Part shown: piece after piece, positions 33,152 through 44,984 of the stretch | Layout of the letters: the number at the start of each line of letters is the position of its first letter | Position numbering within the stretch: the first letter of the stretch is position 1 | Assembly (NCBI RefSeq): GCF_000149955.1 | Contig: NC_030988.1 | Coordinates: 5,305,710-5,369,709, forward strand | DNA from: Fusarium oxysporum f. sp. lycopersici 4287 | Lineage: Eukaryota > Ascomycota > Sordariomycetes > Hypocreales > Nectriaceae | Reading direction: 5' to 3' | Length of the DNA stretch: 64,000 nt | Notes under the pieces: generated by a model | Told to the model about the DNA's origin: nothing | Database searches by the model: none | What the model saw: only the letters and a program-made list of their open reading frames with translations | Program-made: the position numbers and the translations under genes

Positions 33152-33616
33152 ATGTCCCAAAACCAAGAGCTTGTCCCGTACCATACTGTCACCCGCGACA
33201 TCTACGCACCAATTGGCGAGGTCTGGGGTCTCCTTGGAGGCTTCGGGGCTGAGAAAGCCTGGTATCCGGGATGCATCAAGCTCAGTCTTGAAGGCTTCGG
33301 CATAGGTTCCATCCGCAGGTTCAGCTACGAATATCCTACTGGGCCACAGAAGGGACAGCGCTACGAGTTCTCCGAAGAGTTGACTGAAGTCGACGCTCCG
33401 AATTACTTCATGTCATTCCGAGTTCGAAGACCTGATTACCCGGACATGATCGCATTCGGAACAACCGCACTGGAAGTCATTGGGCCGAACAAGACCCGCT
33501 TCATTTGGAGCTCAAAGGGGAGTCCGCTGCCGGACGAGCATCTGCAAGGCTTGAAGGAGGATCTGGAATGGCGTTTTTCTGAACTCATTGCGGCAATTGC
33601 CAAGCAGGTTGAATGA
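33152..33616 (+). CDS. SRPBCC/Bet v1-like ligand-binding protein 1
   Basis: The ATG at 33152 (MSQNQELVP) follows a CA-rich leader typical of expressed fungal genes. The 154-aa protein fits the polyketide-cyclase/SRPBCC fold: DIYAPIGEVWGLLGGFG, then WYPGCIKLSLEGFGIGSIR at the start of the hydrophobic cup, and a long C-terminal helix (DLEWRFSELIAAIAKQVE). Such proteins bind or cyclise small hydrophobic compounds; no signal peptide, so cytosolic. A paralogue lies at 41089-41538, and both sit in the same putative cluster. Confidence 0.8.
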   Translation: MSQNQELVPYHTVTRDIYAPIGEVWGLLGGFGAEKAWYPGCIKLSLEGFGIGSIRRFSYEYPTGPQKGQRYEFSEELTEVDAPNYFMSFRVRRPDYPDMIAFGTTALEVIGPNKTRFIWSSKGSPLPDEHLQGLKEDLEWRFSELIAAIAKQVE

Positions 33617-34220
33617 TGATTGTGGCAGTACTGCCTCAGAGTTATCATTGCACGGTCAGTGTATGGGAATCAGGAGCTGCTATTATGGTAGAGATCTATT
33701 TATTAAGCCCAATAAATTATCCTGAGTTGCCTGCATCGTTCAAAACCATTACGGTAATCTCTTTGAAGAAGAATAAACTATACCAATAGGATCCTGAGAT
33801 TTGGTACTATGCCCTTACCAGAAATCAGTTCATGAATATTGCATTAATTATCTTGAGATTGTTAAGACTTTTAACAGTTAATCGTGGTTACTAAGAGATC
33901 ACAATAGCGACCTGAGTATTAGTCGATTGATTGATAGTTAAAGCTTATCACATCTCAACAAGATATAACAAGCCAACAGACTGAAAAATTCCAATTGACA
34001 TCAGGTTTTGGAAGGCAATAGGCGCATGGCTGGCCCGGGTATTAATTGATCTGGATCGTCAACAGGATGACCCTCTGCAATGTTTGCTAAGCTACTTAGT
34101 CTGCATCTCTGTTGCGAGGTAAGGGCGAAGTAACAGTTATGTAATTCTCCCTTCAGGCTGACAATCTATAGCACAAATACTATTGATCTGTTGGATGTAA
34201 ATGCTAGATGTAGGTACCAA
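33617..34220. other. intergenic, AT-rich, nothing recognised
   Basis: 3' flank between two convergent genes. No ORF or repeat of note. Confidence 0.4.
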
Positions 34221-35003
34221 TCAACCAGTTTCGTTGAATGACCTCATGTCTTCAGTCCACAGAATCTCCTTGTCGAATCCATTCAGGGCCTGATGGAGAA
34301 GGGCAGCCGCAACCGACTCAAGTCTGATCATAGTGATATCCTTCTGCATGCGAGACTTTAACGCTTCGACGTCCGTAGAATCATTAATTATAAACCCAGG
34401 CCTCGCTACACATACTACAGCCTCATCAGGATGCTGCTTTGCAAAGCCCATGACCTGATTCTCAACTTCGCCCTGCGTCTAAATTAGTTGCAGTCCAGGT
34501 GATGTGCAGACCAGAACCTACCCGCATGAGAAAGTATTCGGGCATGACTGGCGGAGTCTTGGTCTGATCGGTCTCAGCATCGGCGCCACTCATGTACAGA
34601 AAGCGGAATGGCTTATTCGTCGAGGACTTGACCATAGTTTGAAGGCCGGCTAAGGTATCATCAACGCAAATCTTGCGCGCTTGCGCAGAGTCCAGCGACC
34701 CATAAACCATAGGCGTTATACCAACAGTCCTATAACAATGATTAAGCCGAGATGCTTGACAAGGTGGGAGATGACTTACCAGATGCATGCATCTGCACCG
34801 CGGAATGTATCTCTTACGTGATCAGGATAGGTTCCGTAGTCTGGCACGACAACAGACTCGAAACGCGCCGGGAGGGTACCAGCTGGAGGGGAAACAAGCT
34901 TTCGCGAGACAGCAACGACACTGCTGACTTGAGGCAGCTTCAGGCTTTGCCGAATAATCTCGCTGCCGACGTAGCCATTTGCGCCAGTGACAATCAGCTT
35001 CAT
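34221..35003 (-). CDS. short NAD(P)-binding reductase (atypical SDR)
   Basis: Three exons: 35003-34780, 34729-34522 and 34472-34221, with 50- and 49-nt introns. All junctions keep frame and give 227 aa. The N-terminus MKLIVTGANGYVGSEI is a Rossmann dinucleotide-binding motif (G-x2-G-x2-G). FLYMSGADAE gives the serine strand and VCVARPGFI a later strand. The length fits the SDR_a5/NAD(P)-binding-10 group. It is divergent from the Zn2Cys6 regulator and shares its promoter region. Substrate not predictable. Confidence 0.82.
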
Positions 35004-35608
35004 TGTCGGACGATTTAGGAATTGAGGATTAAAGAGGCAGCACTGTAAGGTGATGGTGTGCTCAGTCTCTTGACTAGACCAACGCCGCATCAAGCGACCT
35101 AAAGGCTACTATATATACATGTAGCTTTCCATTTGGGTTATCTATATTGAGCCCGCAATGTATGATACGGGCTGAAGCACACTGTAGAGGAATTACAAAG
35201 CTGAAACCTTGCCCACCATCGACTCGCTGGTCTAACTTTTGTGACGGAACTGTTGCTTTAACAGGTTAGGCTATGAGAAAAGCGACGTGATTTACAAAGT
35301 CCACGAGGCGGAGGCCGAGATGTTGCTTCTTGTCCTCTGATCTGGTTTGATGTGCATTGGGCCGAGACCTTATTGTCGTTGGGTGATGGATATGCTACCT
35401 TACCTTAAATGGTTAGCGTTCCGTGAAAGCTGGGGAAAATATCACCGATCATCGTCCTCGTGATTAGCAAGCCACCAGCCGGAGAGAGCCGATCAGTGGC
35501 GTAGGGCGAACATAGCGCTCGCAAACCCCTCAATCACCATATTTCAAACACACATCGGCATAAAAATATTGATGGCTAGTGAATCATAGTACAGCTGATC
35601 CCTGCATT
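35004..35608. promoter_or_regulatory. bidirectional promoter with a duplicated module
   Basis: About 35280-35500 aligns with 38755-38975 upstream of the reductase at 39313: GATCTGGTTTGATG, TATTG-CGTT, TTAGCGTTCCGTG-AAG and AAGCCACCAGC blocks occur in the same order. The shared module includes the GTTAGCGTTCCG motif (35412-35423). Confidence 0.55.
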
Positions 35609-37101
35609 ATGGTATTCCATGGTCGCCCCTCAAGGGATTGTGCTCCCTGCAGAAGGAGGAAGATTCGCGTAAGGGTCCTAGCTTTTACTAAAAAGCTTTT
35701 TGTGTATACTCAGTGTGTGATGGCACAATGCTGACGTGAGCTGCGCAGTGCGATTTAGTTCCTACCGGCTGTTCCCAATGCCGCAGAGCCAAGCTAACCT
35801 GTCACGGGTATCGAAGCTCGAACGAGTTGGTTTTCCGTGACGAGACTCGAAACACCATGCAAAGGGTATTGGCCCGGCGAACGGCCAGTTGGCTGCCCTC
35901 CGCACCCCAATTCAGTCCCGATGCATCGTCTCGGAATGCATTCCTCTCCCTTTACATCGACACCTACTCATGTGGATTCTACACCTTGCAGTCCCTCCTG
36001 ACAGATTCAGCTCCTAATGGGCATCTACAAGTCGCTGTTGACGCTATCAGTTTGGCCTTCATGGCATATGAACTAAATTGTCAAGACTTGTTACCTGTTG
36101 CAAACCAACGTTACTTAGCAGCCATACGAAGCCTTGGAGTTGTCATACGGTCCTCGCTGCAAGCAAATAATGCAGCCAACCAATCACTTACCGACGAAAC
36201 CCTTCAATCCGTACTCCTCCTAGACCTTTACGAGAAGATGGCTTATCAGCCTCTCTCAGAATCAGAGTTCCCAAGCTCTTGGTTGAGCCATATCCAGGGT
36301 GCGCTTTCTATAGTCCGGTCTCGGCCAACAGCCGGGTTCTCAAATCCGACGACTCAACAACTCGCCACCCGGACCGTTATTGCCCTCACACTAAGCTGCG
36401 GTGCTGCAGGAATACCCATACCAGAAGCATTGATAGGGCTCTACAATGATCTAGACAGCTACGTAAGGAGTGCTAAGTGGACCTTTATCGGCCTCTTGAT
36501 CAGTCTTATCAACCTTCGTGCCAACTTGAATAACGGCAAATTAGAGCCGAGCGATGTTGTTCAGCGTGCACGAGACTTGTATGAGGAGCTCTCTCATGCC
36601 GAAGGAAAAATACCGCGCTCCTGGTGGCAACAGCGGAGAGATACAAGTGAAGCCCTTGTCTTTGGCAGATACTACGACGTGTATCCCGGCCACTACGCGA
36701 CCCAGGTCTTCAACGCATACCGTATCATGCGTCTTGATGTCTGCAGCATCCTTCAGAAGTTTGACCACAGCTCTGAAGTTGCTGAGACCATCACAGAAGT
36801 AGCTCGAGCCATCTGCGCCGCTGTGCCTCAATTCATTCTTCCACATGCCAGGTCTCAAAATACACTTCCCTTTTCACCATTGCAGATATTGGAGTGCTCA
36901 GGTGTATTGACCCCATTATATGCAGCTTCACAAAATACTCAAGATCCTGTAATGCGCGCTTGGATATTGCGGACTTTGGTGTATATGGCTGATAATGGTA
37001 TTAAGTTGGCCCAAAGTGTAGCCCAGGTTATTATGTTTCTACCAGATATGGACTATTGGGCTGTCTTTAGAATGGTTGGTAACTGCGCCATTACGGCATA
37101 A
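35609..37101 (+). CDS. Zn2Cys6 transcription factor
   Basis: Exon 1 is 35609-35668, intron 35669-35748, exon 2 35749-37101, giving 470 aa. Splicing creates a textbook binuclear cluster, C-x2-C-x6-C-x6-C-x2-C-x6-C (CAPCRRRKIR-C, CSQCRRAKLTC); the intron lies between the second and third cysteines' segment. FRDET follows, as in many regulators with the fungal_trans_2 middle domain, which fills the rest (LLLDLYEKMAY, SWLSHIQGALSIV). No stop or frame damage. Its position in the middle of the enzyme genes and the common promoter motif make it the likely cluster regulator (inference). Confidence 0.88.
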
Positions 37102-37239
37102 GGTTCAGGAGCGTCTGTATAAAGGTTTAGCATTGATACCGTATCACAGTAGGGGTGCTATGTGAAGGTATTCGGAAGGGTATGAGGGATCAATTTTGAG
37201 GTGGACCTTGAATCCCCGCTAACCGGGAGCTTCGAGGTT

Positions 37240-38755
37240 CTCACATATCAAGCATGTATATACAGGTGCTTAAGTATTATACTAAAGGATACCAAACACT
37301 TAACTATTACTTTCTTCTGTTGAATTAAATGGCTGTTCTAGTGTATTTACTTTAGCCTGACTACTAATTAGGTTATAGTTATGGTATGATAGGCTTAACA
37401 GTATTATATATTTTAATTTTTTACTATAAAGATGCTATTTAAATCCAACCTGGATTTGATAACCCTTAGAGCTATGCGTAGCCTGCAGATCAAGTTCACC
37501 TATGCATTCACCACCCTCCCAAATACCCATAATCTTTCCACCTCATGCTCCTTGTGTATAGAAGGTTAGGTTAAAACACTTATGTAAATGGTTCAGACAT
37601 ACAGTTATCCCTTTGAGTGCCACAGCCCTTAGGAAGGTCACTCGCCCCACTTAGCTTAGTCATAAGGTCAGTACGTGCAGGGTACCGGGGTTTCGTAAGA
37701 TATTTGCCAAGTCTGTAAGGTAGCTCTTTGTAGCAATCAAAACTGCTGGGACTTTTACCATCATACAAATTAGTATGTGTGGAAAAGTACCGTTAGTTTC
37801 ATTTACCTTGATTGGCTCTATATCCCTGTCGTGACCCCGCCTAAGGGTTGTGGCACTCAAAGGGATAAGATAGCTGTCTATCATTCTAAATGAAGTACTC
37901 CATAAAGCTAAGCTGCCCATTAACTACTTTCTTTTTACTTAAGATGGCAGTATCTATTCACTAATTATATCTGACTTCTCAGTCATTAAATCAATAACAG
38001 TTCCTCTTTAGGCAGTTCTACCAATATTCTCTACAATAATTGTAACGACCCTAGAGGTTACATCACGTGTAAGCAGTGCCCACAATTCTCATTACACTGT
38101 ACATATAGGCTTTTTATATAAAATAAAATAGTTGAAAATATAAAAAAAATACTTTATAATAAAGTTAACTATATTGTTTTAAAAGATAATTTTTCTGGAT
38201 TTTTAGCTATTTTATTTATAAGAGGAAAATGCTATAGGGTAGGTCTTTTTTAGTTATACAGTGCAGTGGTCGGCATACTTGGACGGTCGGCATACTTATC
38301 AAATACGTTAAGCTTTAGCTTTACATATTAAGAGGTAGAGTAGCCCTAATCAGTCCAACTTCATTTATAGGAGTTAAATACTTTATATATATATAAAGAG
38401 CTTTACTCTCTGTAATTTATAATAGAATTAAAGCTCTTTTAACTCTCTCTTATATAACTCTTTACTACATATATTACAGTTATAAGCTTAAGTAAGTATA
38501 GGACTTAATAACTTTTACTATATTACTCTATATGTAAGTTATATTTTATTTCATATTTTAAATTAAAATTAAAAATAGTACTATAATATTAATTATTAGG
38601 ACTCTTTCAGTGTGTTTTTCAACTGTAATAATCCCTATTAGAAGCGTGTAGCAGTATGACAAATCTAGGACATTACTAATAATGACCTATAAGTTAGCTC
38701 TTGTGAAGCAATTGCTTTAGAAGTTTAGAGGATATCAATACAAACTTAATTTTCA
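37240..38755. repeat. AT-rich, RIP-like block with a foldback element
   Basis: Very AT- and TpA-rich, with no ORFs, as expected of repeat DNA mutated by repeat-induced point mutation. Inside it, 29-bp arms at 37605-37633 and 37840-37868 (TTATCCCTTTGAGTGCCACA, then CCCTTAGG) are inverted copies with one mismatch, about 206 bp apart, like a foldback or MITE. GTCGGCATACTT occurs twice close together near 38271-38300, like a decayed transposon end. Confidence 0.5.
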
Positions 38756-38975
38756 GAGTCCACTAAGCAAAGGTGAAGATGCTGTTTCTTTATTCTTTGA
38801 TCTGGTTCGATGGAAATTGGACCGAAACCCTATTGACGTTCTTTGATATGGGACGATAGACTACCCGTTGACCGTGCGACCTTGCTTTAAGAGGCTAGCC
38901 TTCCGTGGAAGACCAGATCTAATTTGCCAATCATAGACATTGATTGGCAAGCCACCAGCTGGAGGTTGACAGTGG
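38756..38975. promoter_or_regulatory. second copy of the cluster promoter module
   Basis: It aligns with 35280-35500 (see that entry) and has GCTAGCCTTCCG at 38894-38905. It lies about 340 bp before the reductase start codon. Confidence 0.5.
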
Positions 38976-39312
38976 GGGATCGCCCTACAATTTGAAACTA
39001 GTTACTATGCTGCTACTTCCGAAGCGGTAAAGCAGGCTCAACAGTTCTCGCGCACTTACGGTGTTAAACATATAGTCATGAAGTTTATTGCGCGATTACA
39101 AATAGGGGGACTAAGTCTTTCGGCATTAACGGACATATCACGTTGGCCTTAATTAATGTCCGGGAGTGTTGATTGTGAAGGCATCATAGAAGCTGTAAGA
39201 AGCCAACAGCGTGCCATTATTTAAGAGCCGCAGGTACTCCTTCAGGTTTGAAGACTATCGCAAGCATTAAATAATTCGACTTTGAAGTTCTTTATTTTCA
39301 CATTTTTTCATC

Positions 39313-40597
39313 ATGCCTCCTAATCGTGCAGCTTTTATTAAGAGTGCCTCCTCCAAAGGACTTGAGGTCGATGATGCTCCTTTCCCGACGCCTAAATATG
39401 ACGAGATTGTGGTTAAAAACCATGCTGTTGCAGTAGTAAGTCAACTCAAGGCTAATATATATCTTCTAGCTGCTTAAAAAAGAGTAACTAACATCTCAAA
39501 GAATCCTATCGACTGGAAGATACTGTAATGAACACCCGATGAGAATGGCTGAAAGGGAGCTGCTAACATACCTTAAGGGCTATCGAACCTATCCGTAACA
39601 TGGTTATCAGGTCCTACCCTTTTATCAATGGCGGCGACGTTGCTGGCGTTGTAGAGGCCGTCGGAGCAGGGGTCACTGGATTTAGCAAAGGCCAGCGCGT
39701 GTTCGGGTAGGTTACAATTTAATGGGTGAATACCCTTCCCATAACGGAAAGTGATTAACAAGACATCTCAAGTCATCCAATGAGCCTGAGCACAGGCGAA
39801 GCTGCTCATGGAGGCTTTCAAAACTACACAAGCATCCCACAGCACTCAGTGTGGCACATCCCAAGCCATGTCACCTTCAACCAGGCATCCGTTCTGCCTC
39901 TGGCTCTCTCCACGGCAGGGATTGGTCTATACCGTAAGGAAGACCTAGGGCTGCCTCTGCCTTCGCTGAATCCTGCCCCCACTGGTGATTCCATCCTCAT
40001 CTGGGGTGGTGCATCTTCTGTAGGTGGAACTGCAATCCAGCTGGCGGTCGCATCCGGCCTGCGTGTTGTGACCACGGCGTCAGCGCCTAACCACGAACGT
40101 GTCAGGTCGATTGGCGCTACTGAAGTGTTTGATTACCATTCGGTAACCATTGTGCAAGATGTTGCTGCTGCTCTTTCTGGTACTCCTGTAGTCGGTGTTT
40201 TTGACGCCGTATCGGAGGAGGCAAGCTTCGAGCCTATTATCCAGATTCTTCGCGAGCTCGGCAAGAGCGATCTTCATGTTGTGTCTGTCCAACCCTTTTC
40301 CGGAGATATTCAGCAGAGACTCCCAGGAGTGAAGGATAGTATGTGTTCAAACTTCTACCTCTATACAAGGCAATGTTCTTCTAACTTCCACTTTTCACAG
40401 CTACGGGCCTTCATTTTGCGACGGACAAGCATGTCCATGAGCATTTCAAAGACTGGGTTCCCCAAGCCTTGGCTAGCGGGCTGCTTCAGCCCAAACCCGA
40501 CCCGCTTGTCATTGGTAAGGGACTGGAAAAGATCCAGGAGGGTATCACTAAGCTTCAGGGCGGTGTATCTGCGCAAAAGATTGTTATAGAACTCTAA
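39313..40597 (+). CDS. medium-chain (zinc-type) dehydrogenase/enoyl reductase
   Basis: Five exons (39313-39435, 39502-39524, 39578-39706, 39773-40338, 40401-40597) keep frame and give 345 aa, the usual length for ToxD-like MDR proteins. Visible landmarks: NPIDWKIL, GGDVAGVVEAVG (GroES-like half), the nucleotide-binding WGGASSVGGTAIQLA, and the C-terminal VIGKGLEKIQEG ending KIVIEL. Catalytic-zinc cysteines are not seen, as in trans-acting enoyl reductases. Family role: NADPH-dependent double-bond reduction, often of polyketide intermediates. The small second exon (23 nt) is the least certain part. Confidence 0.85.
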
Positions 40598-40649
40598 GAT
40601 CCTTGGGTTTGCTTTGAACTGATGTGCTGGCCGGTATAGCTTATCTATA

Positions 40650-41088
40650 GATATATATATCAACCCTTTTTTCTAACAGCCTTGGTGGAATTTCCTATGT
40701 AAAAAAGTAAATTAATTAACTTACCATTATAGTATTGAAGGATAGCAAGCTGAACTATATCTATATTATATAGATTAATAAATATAAATAACTTAATAAT
40801 GTTTATAGATCAGTTTTATTATATCCTGTTATTTGTCGGAGATAAGAGTTTGTGTACAGACAGGATAATTATCGTGCATAAGCCCGGTTTGTTGTATCCT
40901 ATCATGTTACCAGCACGAATGCACACAGTATGGTAGAGGGAAAGCTTAATTATAGAGGCAGTGCACGCGAGAGCAGCCCTTCTATGGGAAGACATGAAGT
41001 CATTCCTGGCCGATGTTGGATCTCAAGTTGACTTTCAAAATATGTGCTTACTGACAATCATAGCCTGTTCTGCACTTTTTAGAATTCT
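40650..41088. other. AT-rich intergenic DNA
   Basis: RIP-like AT-rich stretch to about 40860, then sequence without ORFs up to the 3' end of the SRPBCC paralogue. Confidence 0.4.
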
Positions 41089-41538
41089 CTATTTGCATGA
41101 CAGCTTCTGGCCAATCGCTTCGGCACAACGAACGTACATGTCCTCGACATATTCAATCAAGCTGGCCCACACCACTGGATCCTTATGTGGCGTGCTCTCC
41201 CCATACCATCTGAACTTGGTCGATTTGCCATCTATGTCTTTCAGGACAATGTTGGAGAAGATTTCCCCTGTAGCTTCACCAATATCTTCATTGTGAACCT
41301 GGAAACGAAGGTGATGCTTGACCGGATCGCAGAACAACATCACCTCGCGAACCCCATTCACCCACACGTTTGGTTCCCACCGAATGGTGCGCACGGACCC
41401 CGGGCCATATCCCTCAAGAGAAGAAGAGACGCAACCGGGGAACCAGAGTACTTCAGCCCCGAAAGAGGTTACAATCCCCCAAACCTGCCCGATAGGCGCA
41501 TTGATGATCCGAGTCACGTCAGAAGTAATTTCAGGCAT
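41089..41538 (-). CDS. SRPBCC/Bet v1-like ligand-binding protein 2
   Basis: 149 aa from the ATG at 41538 (MPEITSDVTR). It aligns with the 33152 protein: APIGQVWGIVTSFG, WFPGCVSSSLEGYGPGSVR and a C-terminal helix EYVEDMYVRCAEAIGQ. The two are diverged paralogues. Single exon, intact. Role as for protein 1; presumably binds a related pathway compound. Confidence 0.8.
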   Translation of the reverse strand: MPEITSDVTRIINAPIGQVWGIVTSFGAEVLWFPGCVSSSLEGYGPGSVRTIRWEPNVWVNGVREVMLFCDPVKHHLRFQVHNEDIGEATGEIFSNIVLKDIDGKSTKFRWYGESTPHKDPVVWASLIEYVEDMYVRCAEAIGQKLSCK

Positions 41539-42980
41539 GGCAGTCTCGTCAATGTGGCTGTTGAGCTAATCATAGAGTTAGAGGCTGCGCGGACAGCGAT
41601 GAAGGAGGGGATAGTACCGATATACTTCTGCAGTGATTATTATCACTTTAACCAAGGGTCGTTTTTCTCTATGGCTGCTTGAATGGAAAGTGTTGTCTGC
41701 GGTAGTGTCAAACTAAGATTTATGTACTCAAAAATCGTCAACTTAGCCCATGGTGGCTTTGTAATTCTCAGGTGTTGTACGGAGTTAAGGTTCGAAGCCA
41801 CCGAGACTAGACATTCGCCTTTCAAATTCGGCCGAAAACGAGGCACTCGCATAGTTTTCACTAGTCACACGCCGGTAGAGAATTAGCTGTCATGCTAAAG
41901 GCTCTCAGGAGGTCCATCTTCTTTTTAGTAATGCGGGTATTTTTAGTTAAAGAATGTCGGAGAATGTACTCCGTACGGGAGGGAGAATGCCAAATATGTC
42001 ACGGTCAAGTGATTTGTTTTCACTGTTTCAAGCTAGACGCACTCAGCCACTAGCCCGCTTCACATCTACGCGGACTCATCCAGTCCTCTATGCGACCACG
42101 ATTTATAATGAATGCCCACCGGGATCCAATGTGTGCCGAAGTCTGGGGCAAATTGTACTTCGCTAGGAGCTGAACTAGGGGCAAATTCTTATTTATCACC
42201 GCTTATTCGCTCGGCTCTCGCACTTTTCTTAATGTCCGAGCTTGCGTGCACGCCTCGAAAGCCACAGCCCATAAGCTGACATCCAAACTCTGATTGCTAA
42301 TCTATCCTAGGTACACAGGATATGAACTCGGCCCTAAACTGACTTGGGTGGAGGGCGGATATGTTGGGTCTTTCGATGCCCTAGGGTGAGTAAGCCCGTC
42401 CTCTGAGATTTCAATACTGTCCCAGCTGGGTTCAATTCGACTTTTAGCTCGAGCCATAAGGGACAAGGGACGAGGGGAAGGACGAATAACTTGCACAATT
42501 TGCCTAATTCATACAACCACTGACGATAGCCTACCCCTCAGTTGCCGACAGTCTTTGGCTTAGTTTGACGCCTGGAGTTCTCAAGTGACCAGAGGACAGC
42601 GCTTGCATTAGGTTTAGGCGACCTTTTCTTTCCTCACCTTCAATACCCTCTAACTCCCCATTTCAAGGCTTACAACCCCATTGCGGTCGAGTCTGCATGG
42701 TATAGCTGGTGGGAGAAGGAGGGTTTCTTCAAGTCATAACTCGGCCAGAAACTCACCTTCACTCCACAGGTAGCCACTCGAAGCATACAACGCGTCCCTG
42801 CAATCTCGCACTTAACCATCTTACTTGTGGTTTGTTGGTGCGTAACAGTAGGTGCCAATGTTCGCCAGACCGGTATACATGAAGCACACGCTCAGGACAT
42901 CTAGCTGCAGCCACATACCTTTGAGACTTAACCCGGTACAGAGACTGTGGCGAGCCCCTCCAACACGTTCTACGCACACA
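41539..42980. other. unassigned sequence
   Basis: Only short, character-less ORFs. It should hold the promoters of the SRPBCC paralogue and the questin-oxidase-like gene. No transposon or motif repeat was recognised, and the GCTAGCGTTCCG motif was not seen here. Confidence 0.4.
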
Positions 42981-44329
42981 ATGGATATCTCTTCGAAAGT
43001 CCGCGTCTCGCCATCGCAGCAGCCTGTGTTTTACGTGCCCGGGATCAGCTCTGAGGCTGCCGACATCACAAGCAAGCTATTGCAGGAGAACCACGAGAAG
43101 CACCACATCTTCTTCAACCATGCTGAGTTCCATGTAAGCCATCTTCAGCACAACCTAACATACTGCTGACTTCACAATAGAATCATATCGCCCACCACCT
43201 CCTCTCTCTATTCGCCCTCAATGCCACGCCCATTGAACTCAGGCAGGGCTGGGATGATAATAGATTTTACCAAAGATCGCCGATACCCCTCAAGCAGTCC
43301 ATTGTCACAAACATGCATAACCTGGAGAAGTACAAGACCTACTTAGGCAGCGAGGAATATTACCATGACTTCCTAGTCTTCTTTAAAGAAGAGATTAGCC
43401 AGAAGGGTTGGCAGGAGGTGCTAAACGAGTACATATTCAATGGAGATGAGCGGGCTGATGATATGCTCGTGCGCATGTTTGGTGGCATCCTTCACCCGAT
43501 CATCCACCTAGGCTTCGGCGTCGAATTCGAGCAGCCTTTAATTATTGCAGAGGCCTTGGCGCTAGCTGCTGTTCACGGCAACTGGGAGGCGTCGCACTTA
43601 CTCCAGAGTGAGAAAGCGGCCAAGGCCAATAGTCCAGATCGCTGGTCCGATAAAACAATCGTTCAGCTGTTGGAAGAAATTTACACCGACGCGAAGCGGG
43701 CTTCAGGGGTTAGAGACAAGTATGCCAGCCAAGTACATGTTACGGAGGAGAATCTGGAAGAAAAAACGGCCGAGATGATTAATGCAGTTGGTAAGCTTTC
43801 CAGTCGAAGCCTACAGACGCCACCTGGCTGACATCTGATAGTATACTTCACTGGTGCCGCACAGCATCCGCCCCACCAGATCCGATTCGACTTCTGGAAC
43901 ATACACGCCGTAAATCTCAGCATCTTCTTCTGCTCGTTCCTACGACAGTCATGGCTCTCAATACCCAACAAAATCCGCCTCCTTGAATGGAAGATCCGCA
44001 TGGGCTTAGTTATGTATGCATCGCCACGGCCTCCCAAGCTCCTTCTCGACGAGATCATCAATTACAAGCCAAGAAAAGATTCTTCGTGGGAGGATATCTT
44101 CAAGCGCGTAAAGCTTCATCACGAGGACGGCCATGCCTGCAAGCTTGTGCGCGCCCTGGCAAATGGCGAACAATTCTGCAAGAAATACGAGGACAAGGAC
44201 GGATTCGTCATCAAGGGTGATATGTGGAGGAAGCTTGGCCATATGGCCATCGACAGTGTGGAAGCTGGCTCGCCGGAGTATGTTCGAAGCGGAGCGTGGT
44301 CGAGTGTACCGTTGCGCGATCAAAATTAA
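42981..44329 (+). CDS. questin oxidase-like (AflY/HypY-type Baeyer-Villiger) protein
   Basis: Exons 42981-43133, 43181-43790 and 43842-44329 give 416 aa. It starts MDISSKVRV. Typical features of the questin-oxidase/DUF4243 family: ENHEKHHIFFN, then NHIAHHLLSLFALNATP, GGILHPIIHLGFGVEF, and FTGAAQHPPHQIRFDFW near residue 260, with many His residues that may hold a cofactor or substrate. Relatives cleave rings of anthraquinone-type polyketides. No polyketide synthase is in this window, so the substrate may come from a cluster elsewhere. Intact. Confidence 0.82.
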
Positions 44330-44984
44330 GGTTCTGAAGGGTTGATTGAGTAGACACTCTTCAGCCAAGTTTCCCCAGAAGAAACACAAGAGGAGAGTCG
44401 GGAGTATCCGGCGCAATGTTCCTGAGCTAAGCCGCAGTTCCAAAACACTCAAGCAGATAAGTGAGGGCTTTCAAGACAAAGGTTAAGACCAGTCTGGAGA
44501 ACAATTGATCTCAGACAATGTACAAACACAACGAGCCATCTTCTCTTCTCAATAATAACTTAATGTTTTCAGGGAAATCAAATCGTTCGCCATCCATATA
44601 CTACTGTCATATTCACAACGTTTGGGACTGCTGCGCTGTTTTGGCTATACAGCCATAGCCCCTCACAGTACCTATTAAGCTACTATTTAAAAAATTCAGA
44701 AATTAATTGGGTTACTATAACTTTAAGATTTAAAAGTAAAATAAAGAAATACTTATTCTTTAAAGAGAATATATATAAAGGACTTTATAGCCACAAAGAA
44801 TAGTAAATAAGGTTAGAAAATTAAAGCTTAAGGACCTTTGAGATTGGTTGACGTTCATAGCGAAGCAGTCGTCGTTAGCCCGTAATCTCGACACGATTAG
44901 CCGCGAGTGCAGTAGAACGCGACATTCGAGATGGCGCGAGAAGGAGACCGAAAGCGGAGTGAGCTATACCAGATATGGTAATTG
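44330..44984. other. intergenic, partly AT-rich
   Basis: AT-rich RIP-like stretch at about 44690-44840. The 44850-44984 part is probably the interior of the element whose terminus ends at 45090, but no OrsD gene could be read. Confidence 0.4.

Noticed and set aside
38040..38110. TGTAACGACCC as the start of an LTR
   Set aside because: No second copy, primer-binding site or retroelement coding sequence nearby.
40961..41682. Plus-strand ORFs over the SRPBCC paralogue
   Set aside because: They are antisense shadows of a gene with clear family similarity on the minus strand.
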